A stretch of 64,000 nt of DNA, from assembly GCF_041261205.1 (NCBI RefSeq), contig NZ_JBGCCH010000001.1, positions 372,001-436,000 of the forward strand, read 5' to 3'. The translations under genes and the position numbers were made by a program. The notes beneath the pieces are model-generated. The model was not told the origin of the DNA. It saw nothing but the letters and a program-made list of their open reading frames with translations, and made no database searches. The stretch comes from Catenulispora sp. MAP5-51 (GTDB lineage: Bacteria; Actinomycetota; Actinomycetes; Streptomycetales; Catenulisporaceae). How positions within the stretch are numbered: the first letter of the stretch is position 1; each line of letters opens with the position of its first letter. Shown piece by piece: positions 52,953-61,868 of this stretch.

Positions 52953-53011
52953 GGGCGAGGCTGTATTGAGGGCGGGTCTGTACTTTGGGTGGGGCTCGGC
53001 GTCGTTCGGGC

Positions 53012-53866
53012 TCACGCCGCCGGGCGCCACACCCACCGCAGCGCGTCGGGCAGCAGCACCCCGCCGTGGTTGGCACTGTGGGCGCCGTCGCCGAGGACGA
53101 GCCGGAAGTCGTAGCCGGCCTCGGCCAGCGCCGCGGCAGTGCGCAGATTCTCCGCCAGCCAGTTGCCCTCGGACCGGTCCCAACCGAGGTCCCGATGCCC
53201 GGCTTGCAGGAAGACCCGCAGGGGCTTGCGCCCGACCGCCGGGATCAGCGCCGGGTAGGGGTTCCCGCCGGGCATCTGCGCGAAGCTCGACAGGAAGCAC
53301 ACAGCCCGCCGGAACCGGTCGGGGCGCAGCCACGCGGCGGTGAAGGCACCGTCGCCGCCGGAGCTGCCGCCGCAGATGCCGCAGCGGTCGGGGTCGTCGG
53401 TGATCGAGTAGCGTGCCGCGACGTGCGGGATGATCTCGTCGATCAGGAAGGTCGCGAGGCGGTCGTCGAAGGCGTCGTACTCGACGTTGCGGTTCTTCGG
53501 CTGCTCGGCGCCTTCGACGACGCCGACGCCGACGCCGGGGTCCACGAACACCGCGACGGTCATGGGGATCTGCCCGGCGTGCACGAGGTTGTCCAGGACG
53601 ATCGCGCCACGCACGTCGCCGGCCGGATCCAGGTACCACCAGCCGTCCAGGAACACCATCAGGTTCGCCGGCCGGCCCGGGTCGTATCCGGCCGGCAGGT
53701 GGACCCAGAACTTCCGCGCGGTCCCGGGGTAGACGGTGCTCTCGCGCCACTCGAACTCGACCGTGGTGCCAGGGGGAGTCCCCGGTCGCGGGCTCGAATC
53801 GGGGCCGTGCGCATAGCTGACCGGTTGGTCGATCGGCAGCGGCGCATAGGGGATCTGCGAAGCCAT
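53012..53866 (-). CDS. Esterase, enterochelin-esterase/EstA-like alpha/beta hydrolase
   Basis: 284 aa from ATG 53866. The nucleophile Ser is in CGICGGSSGGDGA, the catalytic His probably in GAHSANHGG. ARKFWVHLPAGYDPGRPANL and MVFLDGWWY are hallmarks of the putative-esterase (Fes/antigen-85) fold. Substrate could be a siderophore or other ester. No signal peptide is evident, so it is probably cytoplasmic. Confidence 0.82.
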   Translation of the reverse strand: MASQIPYAPLPIDQPVSYAHGPDSSPRPGTPPGTTVEFEWRESTVYPGTARKFWVHLPAGYDPGRPANLMVFLDGWWYLDPAGDVRGAIVLDNLVHAGQIPMTVAVFVDPGVGVGVVEGAEQPKNRNVEYDAFDDRLATFLIDEIIPHVAARYSITDDPDRCGICGGSSGGDGAFTAAWLRPDRFRRAVCFLSSFAQMPGGNPYPALIPAVGRKPLRVFLQAGHRDLGWDRSEGNWLAENLRTAAALAEAGYDFRLVLGDGAHSANHGGVLLPDALRWVWRPAA

Positions 53867-53921
53867 GCCGCGCACCCTAGAGCCGGGTCAGTGGCCGAGC
53901 GACACCTTTTCCCCGCACACG

Positions 53922-53956
53922 CCAGTGGGGCCGCCCACATCGGGCGGCCCCACTGG
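53922..53956 (-). terminator. Terminator of the 42-aa protein gene
   Basis: ccagtggggccgccc (53922-53936) and gggcggccccactgg (53942-53956) make a perfect 15-bp stem with a 5-base loop, 20 bases after the stop of the small minus-strand gene. Confidence 0.8.
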
Positions 53957-53975
53957 ATGTCGTTGTCGTTCGAGC

Positions 53976-54104
53976 TCACGCGGCCTTGCTGCTGCGGCGG
54001 CTCTTCTTCGCCAGGCGCGCCAGGCGGGCCTCGGCGGCCTGCTTGTGGAGCTCGGCCAGGCGGGTGTGGGCGGCGGCGAGTTCGTAGGTCGAGGCGAAGT
54101 TCAT
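53976..54104 (-). CDS. Small basic helical protein, 42 aa
   Basis: 42 aa from ATG 54104, with AAGGAG 7 bases upstream, which is a strong ribosome site. The sequence is one amphipathic helix (STYELAAAHTRLAELHKQAA) followed by a basic end (KKSRRSSKA). A 15-bp terminator follows. No similarity recognised. Independent signals make a real gene likely. Confidence 0.65.
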   Translation of the reverse strand: MNFASTYELAAAHTRLAELHKQAAEARLARLAKKSRRSSKAA

Positions 54105-54288
54105 CGTTGACTCCTTGGATCTTTGTGATCGCATCGGCGGTATGCCTTTGATTATAAGGGAGATGGCGCGTGGAGTCCAATCGATTGAAGGCGAAAATCG
54201 GTTGCGCACCTGCGGATTACATGTCTGGCGTGAAAGTCGGGCGACCGGTGGGGGAACTACGGTGGGAAACCGGGCGAAAGGCGGGGCT

Positions 54289-54777
54289 GTGAGGGGCGCT
54301 GGAGCCGATGGCGGCTTACCTCGGGATGGCGGGCCGGCCAACATCCGGCTGCGGCCGGTCGGGGTGGCCGACGTGCCGCTCTTCTTCGAGTACCAGCGGG
54401 ATCCGCTGGCCGCGCGGATGGCCGCGGCGACGCCGGTCTCGCGCCGTGACCATGACGCGCTGTGGCGTGCCGCCCTGACCGACCCGGCGATCCTGGCGCG
54501 CACCGTTGTCGTCGACGGCGAGGTGGCCGGCTCGCTGACCTCCTGGACCCAATGGGAACAGCGCCAGCTCGGCTACTGGCTCGGCCGCGACCACTGGGGC
54601 CGCGGCGTCGCCACCACCGCGCTGGCGCTGTTCCTGTGCGAGCTGACCGTGCGGCCGGTGCACGCCTACGTCGCCGGGCACAACATCGCCTCGCGGCGGG
54701 TGCTGGAGAAGTGCGGCTTCCGGCCGGACGGGCTCGACGGGGACGCGAGTCTGCTCGGCTACGTGCTCGAACTCTGA
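54289..54777 (+). CDS. GNAT acetyltransferase
   Basis: 162 aa from GTG 54289 (AAAGGCGG upstream; GTG 54262 is another possibility). ANIRLRPVGVADVPLFFEYQ and LGYWLGRDHWGRGVATTALA form the GNAT core, and NIASRRVLEKCGFRPDG is the last motif. RimJ/L-like; target unknown. Confidence 0.82.
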   Translation: MRGAGADGGLPRDGGPANIRLRPVGVADVPLFFEYQRDPLAARMAAATPVSRRDHDALWRAALTDPAILARTVVVDGEVAGSLTSWTQWEQRQLGYWLGRDHWGRGVATTALALFLCELTVRPVHAYVAGHNIASRRVLEKCGFRPDGLDGDASLLGYVLEL

Positions 54778-54805
54778 CCGTGCGTCTGGAGCGCCGAGTG
54801 CCGAA

Positions 54806-55768
54806 CTACCCGGCCTCGGCCAGCGCCTTGGCCTCTTCCTCCGCGGTGAACCCGAACGGCAGCGGCGGCAGCCCGCGCTCCCGGTCCCACGCCAGCACGT
54901 CGGCGACCGTCGTCGCGAACGGCGTCTGCGGCATCCCGGCCGCCACGGCGCGCGCCGGGTCGCGCTGCATGCGGTGCCAGTCCTCCGGGTCCCGGATCAG
55001 CGGGAAGAACGAGCCCTGCGCGTCCTGCTCGGGGACCGGCACGATCTCCACCTCGGTCCCGGCCGCCCGCGCGCAGAGCTGGATCACGTCGGCCATGGTG
55101 AGCGTCTCGGCCGGGCCGACGGCGTTGAACGCGCCGCCGCGGCCGTCCTCGATCAGCCGCACCATCAGGCGCGCGGCGTCGCGGGAGTCGATGAGCTGCA
55201 CCGGCTGCTCGGGCCGGCCCGGCAGTGCGAGGCGGCCGCCGGCGGCGGCGCGGCGCACGTAGTAGGTCAGGCCGTTCTGCGGATCGTGCGGGCCGGCGAC
55301 CTTGCCCAAACGCACGATGCTCGCGCGCTCGCCGAAGCGGGCCTGGACGTCGTCCTCGCACGCGACCTTCAGCGGACCGTAGGTCTCCTCGAAGAGCTCC
55401 TCGGTGTCGCGGACCGGCGTGCGCCGCGGGGTGTCCTCGGTCGAGCCGGGCCCGACGCCGCTGCGCTCGTAGACCGCGTGGCTGGAGACGAAGACGTAGC
55501 GGCCGACACGGTCGCCGAGGGCGTCCATGGCGTTGTTGACGTGGCGGGGCACGTACCCGGAGGAGTCGACCACCGCGTCCCAGCTGCCGGCGGCCAAGGC
55601 GGAGTAGTCATCGGTCTCCCGGTCGCCGACGAGGCGCGGAACCTGGGGGAACAAGGCGGCGCCGGAGCGACCGCGGCTGAAGATGGTCACGTCGTGACCA
55701 CGGGAAAGGGCGTCCTCGACCACGGCCCGGCCGACGAAGCCGGTGCCGCCCAACATCAGAATGCGCAT
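54806..55768 (-). CDS. NAD-dependent epimerase/dehydratase-like protein
   Basis: 320 aa from ATG 55768. MRILMLGGTGFVGRAVVEDA is the glycine-rich NAD motif of the extended SDR fold. DAVVDSSGYVPRHVNNAMDA and the substrate segments PVQLIDSRDAARLMVRLIED and FNAVGPAETLTMAD follow. The catalytic Tyr/Lys pair is not clear: ELFEETYGPLKVACEDD may supply Tyr and Lys. Possibly a nucleotide-sugar enzyme or an NAD-binding regulator. Confidence 0.78.
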   Translation of the reverse strand: MRILMLGGTGFVGRAVVEDALSRGHDVTIFSRGRSGAALFPQVPRLVGDRETDDYSALAAGSWDAVVDSSGYVPRHVNNAMDALGDRVGRYVFVSSHAVYERSGVGPGSTEDTPRRTPVRDTEELFEETYGPLKVACEDDVQARFGERASIVRLGKVAGPHDPQNGLTYYVRRAAAGGRLALPGRPEQPVQLIDSRDAARLMVRLIEDGRGGAFNAVGPAETLTMADVIQLCARAAGTEVEIVPVPEQDAQGSFFPLIRDPEDWHRMQRDPARAVAAGMPQTPFATTVADVLAWDRERGLPPLPFGFTAEEEAKALAEAG

Positions 55769-55827
55769 TCGGCCCAGCTTACCGAGGGTGTCACCGAGCG
55801 CCATCGGATTAACGGTTGACGATCGAA

Positions 55828-55851
55828 GATGTGAAGCAATACTTTCACATC
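55828..55851. promoter_or_regulatory. Probable ArsR operator
   Basis: gatgtgaa (55828-55835) and ttcacatc (55844-55851) form a perfect 8-bp inverted repeat with an 8-base spacer. It ends directly at the ATG at 55852, so the repressor would block its own transcription or a leaderless start. Confidence 0.65.
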
Positions 55852-56484
55852 ATGGTGGGGGAGCGTGAAGAGCGCGGAAAATTCGGCGACCTGGTCATCG
55901 ACGACCCGAGGATGATGAGGGCCCTGGCCCACCCCGCGCGCCTGGCGATCATGGACATCCTGCGCCGCGAGGGCCCGGCCAGCGCGACGGAACTGGCTCC
56001 GCGCGTGGGCATCAGCCCCTCGGCGGCGAGCTGGCACCTGCGGCACCTGGCCGGCTTCGGCCTGGTGCGCGACGGCGAACCGCACCCGGACGGCCGGGCC
56101 CGCCGCTGGGAGGCGGCGGTGAGGGGCTTCCGCTTCGACACACCCGCCGACACCGACGACGCCGAAGGCGTCACCGCCGCGCGCACCCTGATGCGGGAGA
56201 TGATGGCGCACGCGCTGGCCTTCCCCGGACACTGGCTGGCCGACATCGAGCCCGGCCTGGAAGCCGAATGGAGCCGGGCTGCGGGGATGTCGGACACGCG
56301 GGTCGTGGTGGACGCCGCGGAGCTGGCGGCGATCTGGGACGCGATCGAGGAGGTGCTGGCCCCGTATGTGAACCGCGATGCGGGGGAGCGGCCGGCGGGG
56401 AGCCGGGGCGTGCGGCTGATGCGGTTCGGGCTGCCGGAGGGGGCGGATCGCGAAGGCGTGGGCGGCGCAGGCGGCGAGGAATGA
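55852..56484 (+). CDS. ArsR-type winged-helix regulator
   Basis: 210 aa from ATG 55852; TTG 55816 and GTG 55831 are in frame but overlap the palindrome at 55828-55851, which looks like its operator. DPRMMRALAHPARLAIMDIL and the recognition helix SPSAASWHLRHLAGFG match the ArsR winged helix. The C-terminal part is an alpha-helical ligand domain. Its stop overlaps the MFS start (ATGA), so the two form one operon, as with the first ArsR/MFS pair at 13118-15104. Confidence 0.85.
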   Translation: MVGEREERGKFGDLVIDDPRMMRALAHPARLAIMDILRREGPASATELAPRVGISPSAASWHLRHLAGFGLVRDGEPHPDGRARRWEAAVRGFRFDTPADTDDAEGVTAARTLMREMMAHALAFPGHWLADIEPGLEAEWSRAAGMSDTRVVVDAAELAAIWDAIEEVLAPYVNRDAGERPAGSRGVRLMRFGLPEGADREGVGGAGGEE

Positions 56485-57794
56485 AGGGCGCCGAGTCGGC
56501 TACGGAAGATGAGCTGCTCGCCCAAGCCGAAGCTTCCGCCGACCGCGAGCCGGCCGCCACCCCCGCCCCCGCCACCCTCTTCCGCCGCTTCTGGCTCGGC
56601 GACACCGTCTCCCAGTTCGGCGACCGCGTCACCGAACTCGCCCTGCCCCTCATCGCCGAGTTCACCCTGCACGCCGACGCCGCCGAGGTCTCCGTCCTGG
56701 CGGCCGTGGCCTGGACCCCGAACCTGCTCGGCGTCTTCCTCGGCGCGTGGGTCGACCGGCGGCCGCGCAAGCGGCGCCTGATGATCGCCGCCGACCTGAC
56801 CCGGGCCGGCGTCCTGCTCAGCCTGCCGGTCGCCGCCGCGTTCCACGCCGTGACCCTCGGCCAGCTCTACCTCGTCGCGTTGCTCTGCGGCGCCGCGGCC
56901 GTGCTGTTCAACACCTCCTATCCGCCCTTCTTCGCGCACCTCGTGCCGCGCTCGGAGTACGTGTCGGCCAACAGCAAGCTCTCGGCCACCCGCTCCGCGT
57001 CGTTCATGGGCGGTCCGGCGGTCGGCGGCGCGCTGATCGCGGCGACGTCCGCGTCCTTCGCCGTCGTGGCCGACTCGGTGTCGTTCCTCTTCTCGGCGCT
57101 GACGATCCGCCGCGTGCCGGTCGCCGAGCCGCCGCCGGATGCGGACGCGGCCGAGGTCTCGGTGGCGCGCCGGGCCAAGGAGGGCATCGTGTATATCGCC
57201 CGCCAGCCGATCCTGCGGGCCACCCTGGCGTGTGCCAGCACGGTCAACTTCTTCACCTTCGTCGCCAACACCAACCTGCTGATCCTGTTCGCGACCCGGG
57301 CGCTGCACCTGTCCAGCGGGGCCGTCGGGCTGGCGCTGGGGCTCGGGGCGAGCGGCGCGCTGGTCGGCGCCGTCCTCGCACCGAAGGTCGTGCGGGCCGT
57401 GGGCGTCGGACGCGGTATCGCCGTCGGGGCCGTGCTGTTCCCGGCGCCGGTCGCCATCGTCGCCGCGGCGCACGGATCGGTGTGGCTGTGCGCGGCGGCC
57501 CTGGCGCTCGCCGAGTTCCTGGGCGGGATGGGCGTGATGATGTTCGACATCCCCCTCAACTCCCTGCAGACCGCCGTCATCCACGACGACGTCCGTAGCC
57601 GCGTCTCCGGTGCCTACGCCACCGTCAACTACGGCATCCGGCCGCTCGGCGCGCTCGTCGGCGGCGCCTTGGCCGGCACGATCGGCGTGCGGCCGACGCT
57701 GCTCATCGGCGCCGTCGGCGGCGCGATGTCAGTGCTCTGGCTGCTGGCCTCGCCGGTACTGCGGATCCGGTCCCTGGACGACTCGGTGCGGTAG
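56481..57794 (+). CDS. MFS exporter
   Basis: 437 aa with about 12 helices. The start overlaps the ArsR stop by 4 bases. FRRFWLGDTVSQFGDRVTEL and AWTPNLLGVFLGAWVDRRPR place it in the DHA3/EntS-like exporter group, as does IPLNSLQTAVIHDDVRSRVS. The substrate is unknown. Regulation by the ArsR protein through the 55828 dyad is likely. Confidence 0.86.
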   Translation: MKGAESATEDELLAQAEASADREPAATPAPATLFRRFWLGDTVSQFGDRVTELALPLIAEFTLHADAAEVSVLAAVAWTPNLLGVFLGAWVDRRPRKRRLMIAADLTRAGVLLSLPVAAAFHAVTLGQLYLVALLCGAAAVLFNTSYPPFFAHLVPRSEYVSANSKLSATRSASFMGGPAVGGALIAATSASFAVVADSVSFLFSALTIRRVPVAEPPPDADAAEVSVARRAKEGIVYIARQPILRATLACASTVNFFTFVANTNLLILFATRALHLSSGAVGLALGLGASGALVGAVLAPKVVRAVGVGRGIAVGAVLFPAPVAIVAAAHGSVWLCAAALALAEFLGGMGVMMFDIPLNSLQTAVIHDDVRSRVSGAYATVNYGIRPLGALVGGALAGTIGVRPTLLIGAVGGAMSVLWLLASPVLRIRSLDDSVR

Positions 57795-57804
57795 CCACCC
57801 GCCG

Positions 57805-57834
57805 TTGCGCGAGGCCCCGACCGACGGTGACAAT
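57805..57834 (+). promoter_or_regulatory. Candidate promoter upstream of leader peptide
   Basis: ttgcgc (57805-57810) and gacaat (57829-57834) are 18 bases apart. Transcription would begin around 57841, shortly before the leader ORF. Confidence 0.4.
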
Positions 57835-57884
57835 GCCCGGAGGTGCCGGGTGGTCATCCCGGCGAAGTGTTGGAGGCGCTGCTT

Positions 57885-57959
57885 GTGAACGCCGCATCTC
57901 TGCGGTGCGCCTCGGTGTGCGCGCCGGACGCTGAACGCTTCGCTGCGCCCACCGGCTGA
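57885..57959 (+). CDS. Candidate leader peptide (24 aa) before MFS gene
   Basis: A 24-codon ORF starting GTG 57885, with GGAGG 8 bases upstream, translating to MNAASLRCASVCAPDAERFA then APTG and TGA. It lies in the 5' leader of the MFS gene at 58003 and its end overlaps the left arm of the hairpin at 57945-57982. It resembles attenuator leader peptides. It has not been seen in any family by me. Confidence 0.45.
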   Translation: MNAASLRCASVCAPDAERFAAPTG

Positions 57960-57982
57960 CCTGCTTCGTACGCGGTGGGCGC
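57945..57982 (+). terminator. Leader hairpin, possible attenuator
   Basis: gcgcccaccg (57945-57954) and cggtgggcgc (57973-57982) are a perfect 10-bp stem with an 18-base loop. ttccccc follows. The stop codon of the small ORF is in the loop, so a ribosome on the ORF would cover the left arm. Confidence 0.5.
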
Positions 57983-58002
57983 TTCCCCCATGGGAGACCA
58001 CC

Positions 58003-59247
58003 GTGCCGTCCGAAGAATCCTTGCCCCACAACCGTCGTCCACTGACAACCGTCCTCGTCGCCAACGTCGTCTCGATCACCGGGAACTGCCTCACGAGCAT
58101 GGGCGTGCCCTGGTTCGTCCTGCAGAGCACGGGCAGCGCCGCCAAGGCCGGGATCGTCGCGTTCTGCACGCTGCTGCCGACGGTGCTCGCCGCGTCGGCC
58201 GGCGGTCCGCTCATCGACCGGACCGGGCGAAGACGGGTGAGCGTCACGTCGGACCTCGCCTGCGGCGCGGCAGTGCTCGCACTCCCGGTCCTGCAATCCG
58301 CAGGGGTGCTGCGGTTCTGGACGATGTGTGCGCTGATGGCCGCTGCCGGGTTGTTCCACGCCCCGGGCGAGACGGCCCGTGACGTGCTACTGCCCTCGCT
58401 GGCCGAGTATGCGGGGGTGCCGCTGGCCCGGGCCGCAGGGCTCTACGACGGCGCCTCGCGGTGTGCGGGACTGATCGGCTCGGCTCTGGGCGGCGTCCTG
58501 ATCGGCGTCGTCGGAGCCGCGAACGTCTTCCTGCTGGACGCCGTGACCTTCGCGGCGTCCGCGCTCATCGTCCTGGCCGGGCTGCGCGGCATCCCCGAGG
58601 CCGGCGCCCGCCCGCGCAGCGCGCCGACGTCGCTGCGTACGTATCGTCGCGAGCTGGGCGAGGGGTATCGATTCGTGGCTGGTGCGCCGCTGCTCCTGGG
58701 CATCTGCCTGACGACGCTGGTCACCAGGGGACTCGACCAGGGGTGGAGCGCCGTGCTCCTGCCCGTATACGCCCGCGATGTACTCGGGGGTTCCGTCGAT
58801 CTCGGCCTGTTGGAAGCGGCGTTCGGCGTCTGCGCGCTCACGGGGGCGATCGTCTATGGGGCGGTGGGCAGCCGCTTTCCGCGCTGGCCGGTGTTCACGG
58901 TGGCCTTTCTCATCGTCGGCCTGCCCCGCTTCGTAGTGGCGGGTTGCACCGGCACCTTCTCGCCGCTCGCGGTGACGATGGCGGTCGAGGGCCTGGCCTG
59001 CGGTGTGCTCAATCCCATCATGGCCACGGTGATGTATGAGACGGTGCCGGAGGATCTGCGCGCCCGGGTGCTCAGTGCGACGACAGCTTCGTACCAGCTG
59101 GTGACTCCGCTGGGAGCGCTGGCAGCGGGTTGCCTCGTGGATTCGCTCGGCCTGCCCGCCTCGCTGTCGGCGGTCGGCGGCGTGTATCTCCTCGCCACGC
59201 TGTGTCCGGTGATCTTCCCGGTCTGGAAGCAGATGGACGGTGCCTAG
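58003..59247 (+). CDS. MFS drug-exporter-like transporter
   Basis: 414 aa, GTG 58003 with GGGAG upstream. About 12 helices. [20 protein letters not shown] and [20 protein letters not shown] fit the DHA3 macrolide-type exporters (MefA/CmlA-like). [20 protein letters not shown] follows. Likely a drug or metabolite exporter; the leader ORF and hairpin upstream fit translation-dependent control. It overlaps the xylulokinase gene 3' end by 4 bases. Confidence 0.84.
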   Translation: MPSEESLPHNRRPLTTVLVANVVSITGNCLTSMGVPWFVLQSTGSAAKAGIVAFCTLLPTVLAASAGGPLIDRTGRRRVSVTSDLACGAAVLALPVLQSAGVLRFWTMCALMAAAGLFHAPGETARDVLLPSLAEYAGVPLARAAGLYDGASRCAGLIGSALGGVLIGVVGAANVFLLDAVTFAASALIVLAGLRGIPEAGARPRSAPTSLRTYRRELGEGYRFVAGAPLLLGICLTTLVTRGLDQGWSAVLLPVYARDVLGGSVDLGLLEAAFGVCALTGAIVYGAVGSRFPRWPVFTVAFLIVGLPRFVVAGCTGTFSPLAVTMAVEGLACGVLNPIMATVMYETVPEDLRARVLSATTASYQLVTPLGALAAGCLVDSLGLPASLSAVGGVYLLATLCPVIFPVWKQMDGA

Positions 59248-60755
59248 GCGTCCCGGTACTCGTGATACCGCTCCCGCAGCCACGGCACCGGCTCCGCCTC
59301 CGAGCGCTCCGCCTCGTACTCGCCCCACGCCGGCGGCGCCGCCGCCCCGCTCAGCGCCCACGCCGCCTGCATGGCCGCGCCGTCGGCGACGTAGTCGGCG
59401 GCGCGCGGCACCAGCACCGTGCGGCCGAGCACCGCCGGCGCCATCGCCCGGACCGCCTCGGAGCGGGCCGCGCCGCCGACCAGCAGGATGCGCTCCACCG
59501 GGACGCCAGCCGCGGTCAGGGCGTCCAGGCCGTCGGCCAGGCCGCACAGCATGCCCTCGATGTAGGCGCGCGCCAGGTGGGCCGGGGTGGAGTTGGTCAG
59601 GCGCAGGCCGTGCAGGGTGCCGGTGGCGTCCGGGCGGTTCGGGGTGCGTTCGCCCTCCAGGTACGGGATAAGTGTCAGGCCGTCGGCGCCGGCCGGGGCG
59701 GACAGGGCCAGGCGGGACAGCTCGCCGAGGCTGACGCCCAGCAGCGCGGCGGCGGCGTCCAGGACCCGGGCCGCGTTCAGCGTGCAGACCAGCGGCAGGT
59801 GGCGGCCGGTGGCGTCGGCGAAGCCGGCGACCGCGCCGGTCGGGTCGGCGGTCGGGGCGCCGGAGCAGGCGAACACCGTGCCGGAGGTGCCTATGGACAC
59901 CACCACGTCTCCGGGTCCCGCGCCCAGGCCCAGCGCCGCCGCCGCGTTGTCGCCGGCGCCCGCGGCGACCAGCAGCGGGTTCAGTTCGGCCGCGCCCAGG
60001 CGCATGCGCGGCGAGTCGGCCGGCGCGAAGCCGGACGAGGGCTGCAGGACGTGCGCGGTCTCGGCCGGGCCCAGCACCCTCGGCACCAGCGGCTGCCGGC
60101 CGAAGGCCAGCTCGAGCAGGTCCGGGCGGTAGGCGCCGGCGGCGGGGGAGTAGTAGCCGGTCCCGGAGGCGTCGCTGCGGTCCGTGGTCAGGGTCGTGAC
60201 GTCGCGGCCGCCGGTGAGGCGCCAGGTCAGCCAGTCGTGCGGCAGGCAGACGGCCGCGGTGCTCTTGGCGCGCGCCGGTTCGTGCTCGGCCAGCCAGCGC
60301 AGCTTGGCCACGGTCAGGGCGGCGACCGGGACGGTGCCGACCGCGTCCGCCCACGCCGCCGCGCCGCTGATCCCGCCGTTCGGCTCGCCGCTGTTCTCGC
60401 CGTTCAGCGTGCCGTTCAGCTCGGCACCCAGTTCGGCGACGAGGTCGGCCGCGGCCCGGGCCGAGCGCGTGTCGTTCCACAGCAGCGCCGGGCGCACCAC
60501 CGCGCCCTCGTCGTCCAGGCAGACCATGCCGTGCTGCTGCCCGGCGACCGAGACGGCGGCGGCGTCCTCCAGCCCGCCGGCCGCGGCGACCGCCTGCCCG
60601 AGGGCCTCCCACCAGGCCGAGGGGTGGACCTCGGTGCCGCCCGGGTGCGCCGCCGTGCCCCGGCGGACCTGCTCGCCGGTGACGGCGTCGCGGATCACGA
60701 CGGTGCAGGCGCGCGTCGAGGAGTCGACGCCCGCGACCAGGGCATTACGGGTCAT
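59244..60755 (-). CDS. xylB: Xylulokinase
   Basis: 503 aa of the FGGY kinase family. [19 protein letters not shown] is the N-terminal phosphate loop, and [19 protein letters not shown] and [14 protein letters not shown] define the sugar pocket; [18 protein letters not shown] is the FGGY-C signature and [20 protein letters not shown] closes the ATP site. It phosphorylates D-xylulose to D-xylulose 5-phosphate. No xylose isomerase gene is nearby, so the pathway context is missing. Confidence 0.9.
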   Translation of the reverse strand: MTRNALVAGVDSSTRACTVVIRDAVTGEQVRRGTAAHPGGTEVHPSAWWEALGQAVAAAGGLEDAAAVSVAGQQHGMVCLDDEGAVVRPALLWNDTRSARAAADLVAELGAELNGTLNGENSGEPNGGISGAAAWADAVGTVPVAALTVAKLRWLAEHEPARAKSTAAVCLPHDWLTWRLTGGRDVTTLTTDRSDASGTGYYSPAAGAYRPDLLELAFGRQPLVPRVLGPAETAHVLQPSSGFAPADSPRMRLGAAELNPLLVAAGAGDNAAAALGLGAGPGDVVVSIGTSGTVFACSGAPTADPTGAVAGFADATGRHLPLVCTLNAARVLDAAAALLGVSLGELSRLALSAPAGADGLTLIPYLEGERTPNRPDATGTLHGLRLTNSTPAHLARAYIEGMLCGLADGLDALTAAGVPVERILLVGGAARSEAVRAMAPAVLGRTVLVPRAADYVADGAAMQAAWALSGAAAPPAWGEYEAERSEAEPVPWLRERYHEYRDA

Positions 60756-60893
60756 TCTCAGGCACTCCCGGCGCGACGCGGCGAATCATTCGACACGTGA
60801 ACTTAGCATCGGGCGGCGCCGCCGTGCCGGGACCGTGGCGGCCCTCCGTCGGCCTTCCGCCGGTCTTCCGCCCCCGGACCAGGTATCAGCCCT

Positions 60894-60905
60894 CGATGAT
60901 CATCG
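60894..60905. promoter_or_regulatory. Palindrome upstream of the methyltransferase gene
   Basis: cgatgatcatcg is a perfect 12-base palindrome, with ggtatc at 60882-60887 and gatacc at 60906-60911 around it. It lies between the divergent xylulokinase and DUF574 genes. Confidence 0.4.
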
Positions 60906-60963
60906 GATACCCTGATCCACACGCGGGACGCCCACCGCGCCACTTGCCACCGGGAGGGTCGAG

Positions 60964-61806
60964 ATGACCGACGAGTCGATCAGCGAGGACGGCAGCGCAG
61001 AGCTGCCGGACTGGACGCCCCCGGAGATAGACCGCACCAAGGCCCACCCCGCACGTATTTATGACTACCTGCTCGGCGGCAAGGACAACTTCGACGTCGA
61101 CCGCGAGGCCGCCGAGGTCGCGCTGGGCCTGATGCCCGAGCTGCGCGGCATGGCCCGCGTGAACCGCGCCTTCCTGGGACGCGCCGTGCGCCACCTGGCC
61201 GAGGCCGGCATCACCCAGTTCCTGGACATCGGCACCGGCATCCCCGGCCCCGGCAACACCGGCGAGGTCGCCCGCCTCGTCCAGCCCGAGGCCCGGGTGG
61301 TGTACGTCGACTACGACCCGATCGTCTCGGCGCACTCCCGCGCCCTGCTCTCCGGCGCCGACCCGGCCCTGACCGCGATCGTCCAGGCCGACGTCCGCGA
61401 GCCGAAGACCATCCTGGACAACGGCACCGTCCGCGCGATCCTGGACTTCGACAAGCCGATCGCGGTCCTGATGGTGGCCCTGCTGCACTTCGTCTCCGAC
61501 GCCGAGGACGCCCACGGCATCGCCGCGCACTTCCTCGACGCCCTGGCCCCCGGCAGCGCCCTGGTGGTCTCGCACGCCTCCGAGGGGCACGAGCCCGGCA
61601 AGTTCGGCGCCGCGCGCTCGGGCTGGAACAACGCCACCTCGCAGCTGGTGCTGCGCGACCGCGAGGAGATCGCGCGGTTCTTCGAGGGCACCGAGCTGCT
61701 GGAGCCCGGCGTGGTGATCATCCCGGGCTGGCGGCCGGACGGCGAGCTCACCGACGAGGAGCGGTCGCTGGACTACGGGCACGCGGCCGTCGGGATCAAG
61801 CGGTAG
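60964..61806 (+). CDS. DUF574 SAM-dependent methyltransferase-like protein
   Basis: 280 aa. The family signature RIYDYLLGGKDNFDVDRE is present near residue 29. The SAM region is FLDIGTGIPGPGNTGEVARL followed by VVYVDYDPIVSAHSRALL. DUF574 proteins are abundant in actinomycetes; some are suspected to methylate small molecules or regulators. The reaction is not known. Confidence 0.93.
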   Translation: MTDESISEDGSAELPDWTPPEIDRTKAHPARIYDYLLGGKDNFDVDREAAEVALGLMPELRGMARVNRAFLGRAVRHLAEAGITQFLDIGTGIPGPGNTGEVARLVQPEARVVYVDYDPIVSAHSRALLSGADPALTAIVQADVREPKTILDNGTVRAILDFDKPIAVLMVALLHFVSDAEDAHGIAAHFLDALAPGSALVVSHASEGHEPGKFGAARSGWNNATSQLVLRDREEIARFFEGTELLEPGVVIIPGWRPDGELTDEERSLDYGHAAVGIKR

Positions 61807-61821
61807 ATGTAAGACGAAGAC

Positions 61822-61849
61822 GCGCCCACGGATTCAGATCCGTGGGCGC
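61822..61849. terminator. Bidirectional hairpin terminator
   Basis: gcgcccacggat (61822-61833) and atccgtgggcgc (61838-61849) form a perfect 12-bp stem with the loop tcag, between convergent genes. Confidence 0.8.
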
Positions 61850-61868
61850 ATCGCTGTGTCGGCGCGAA

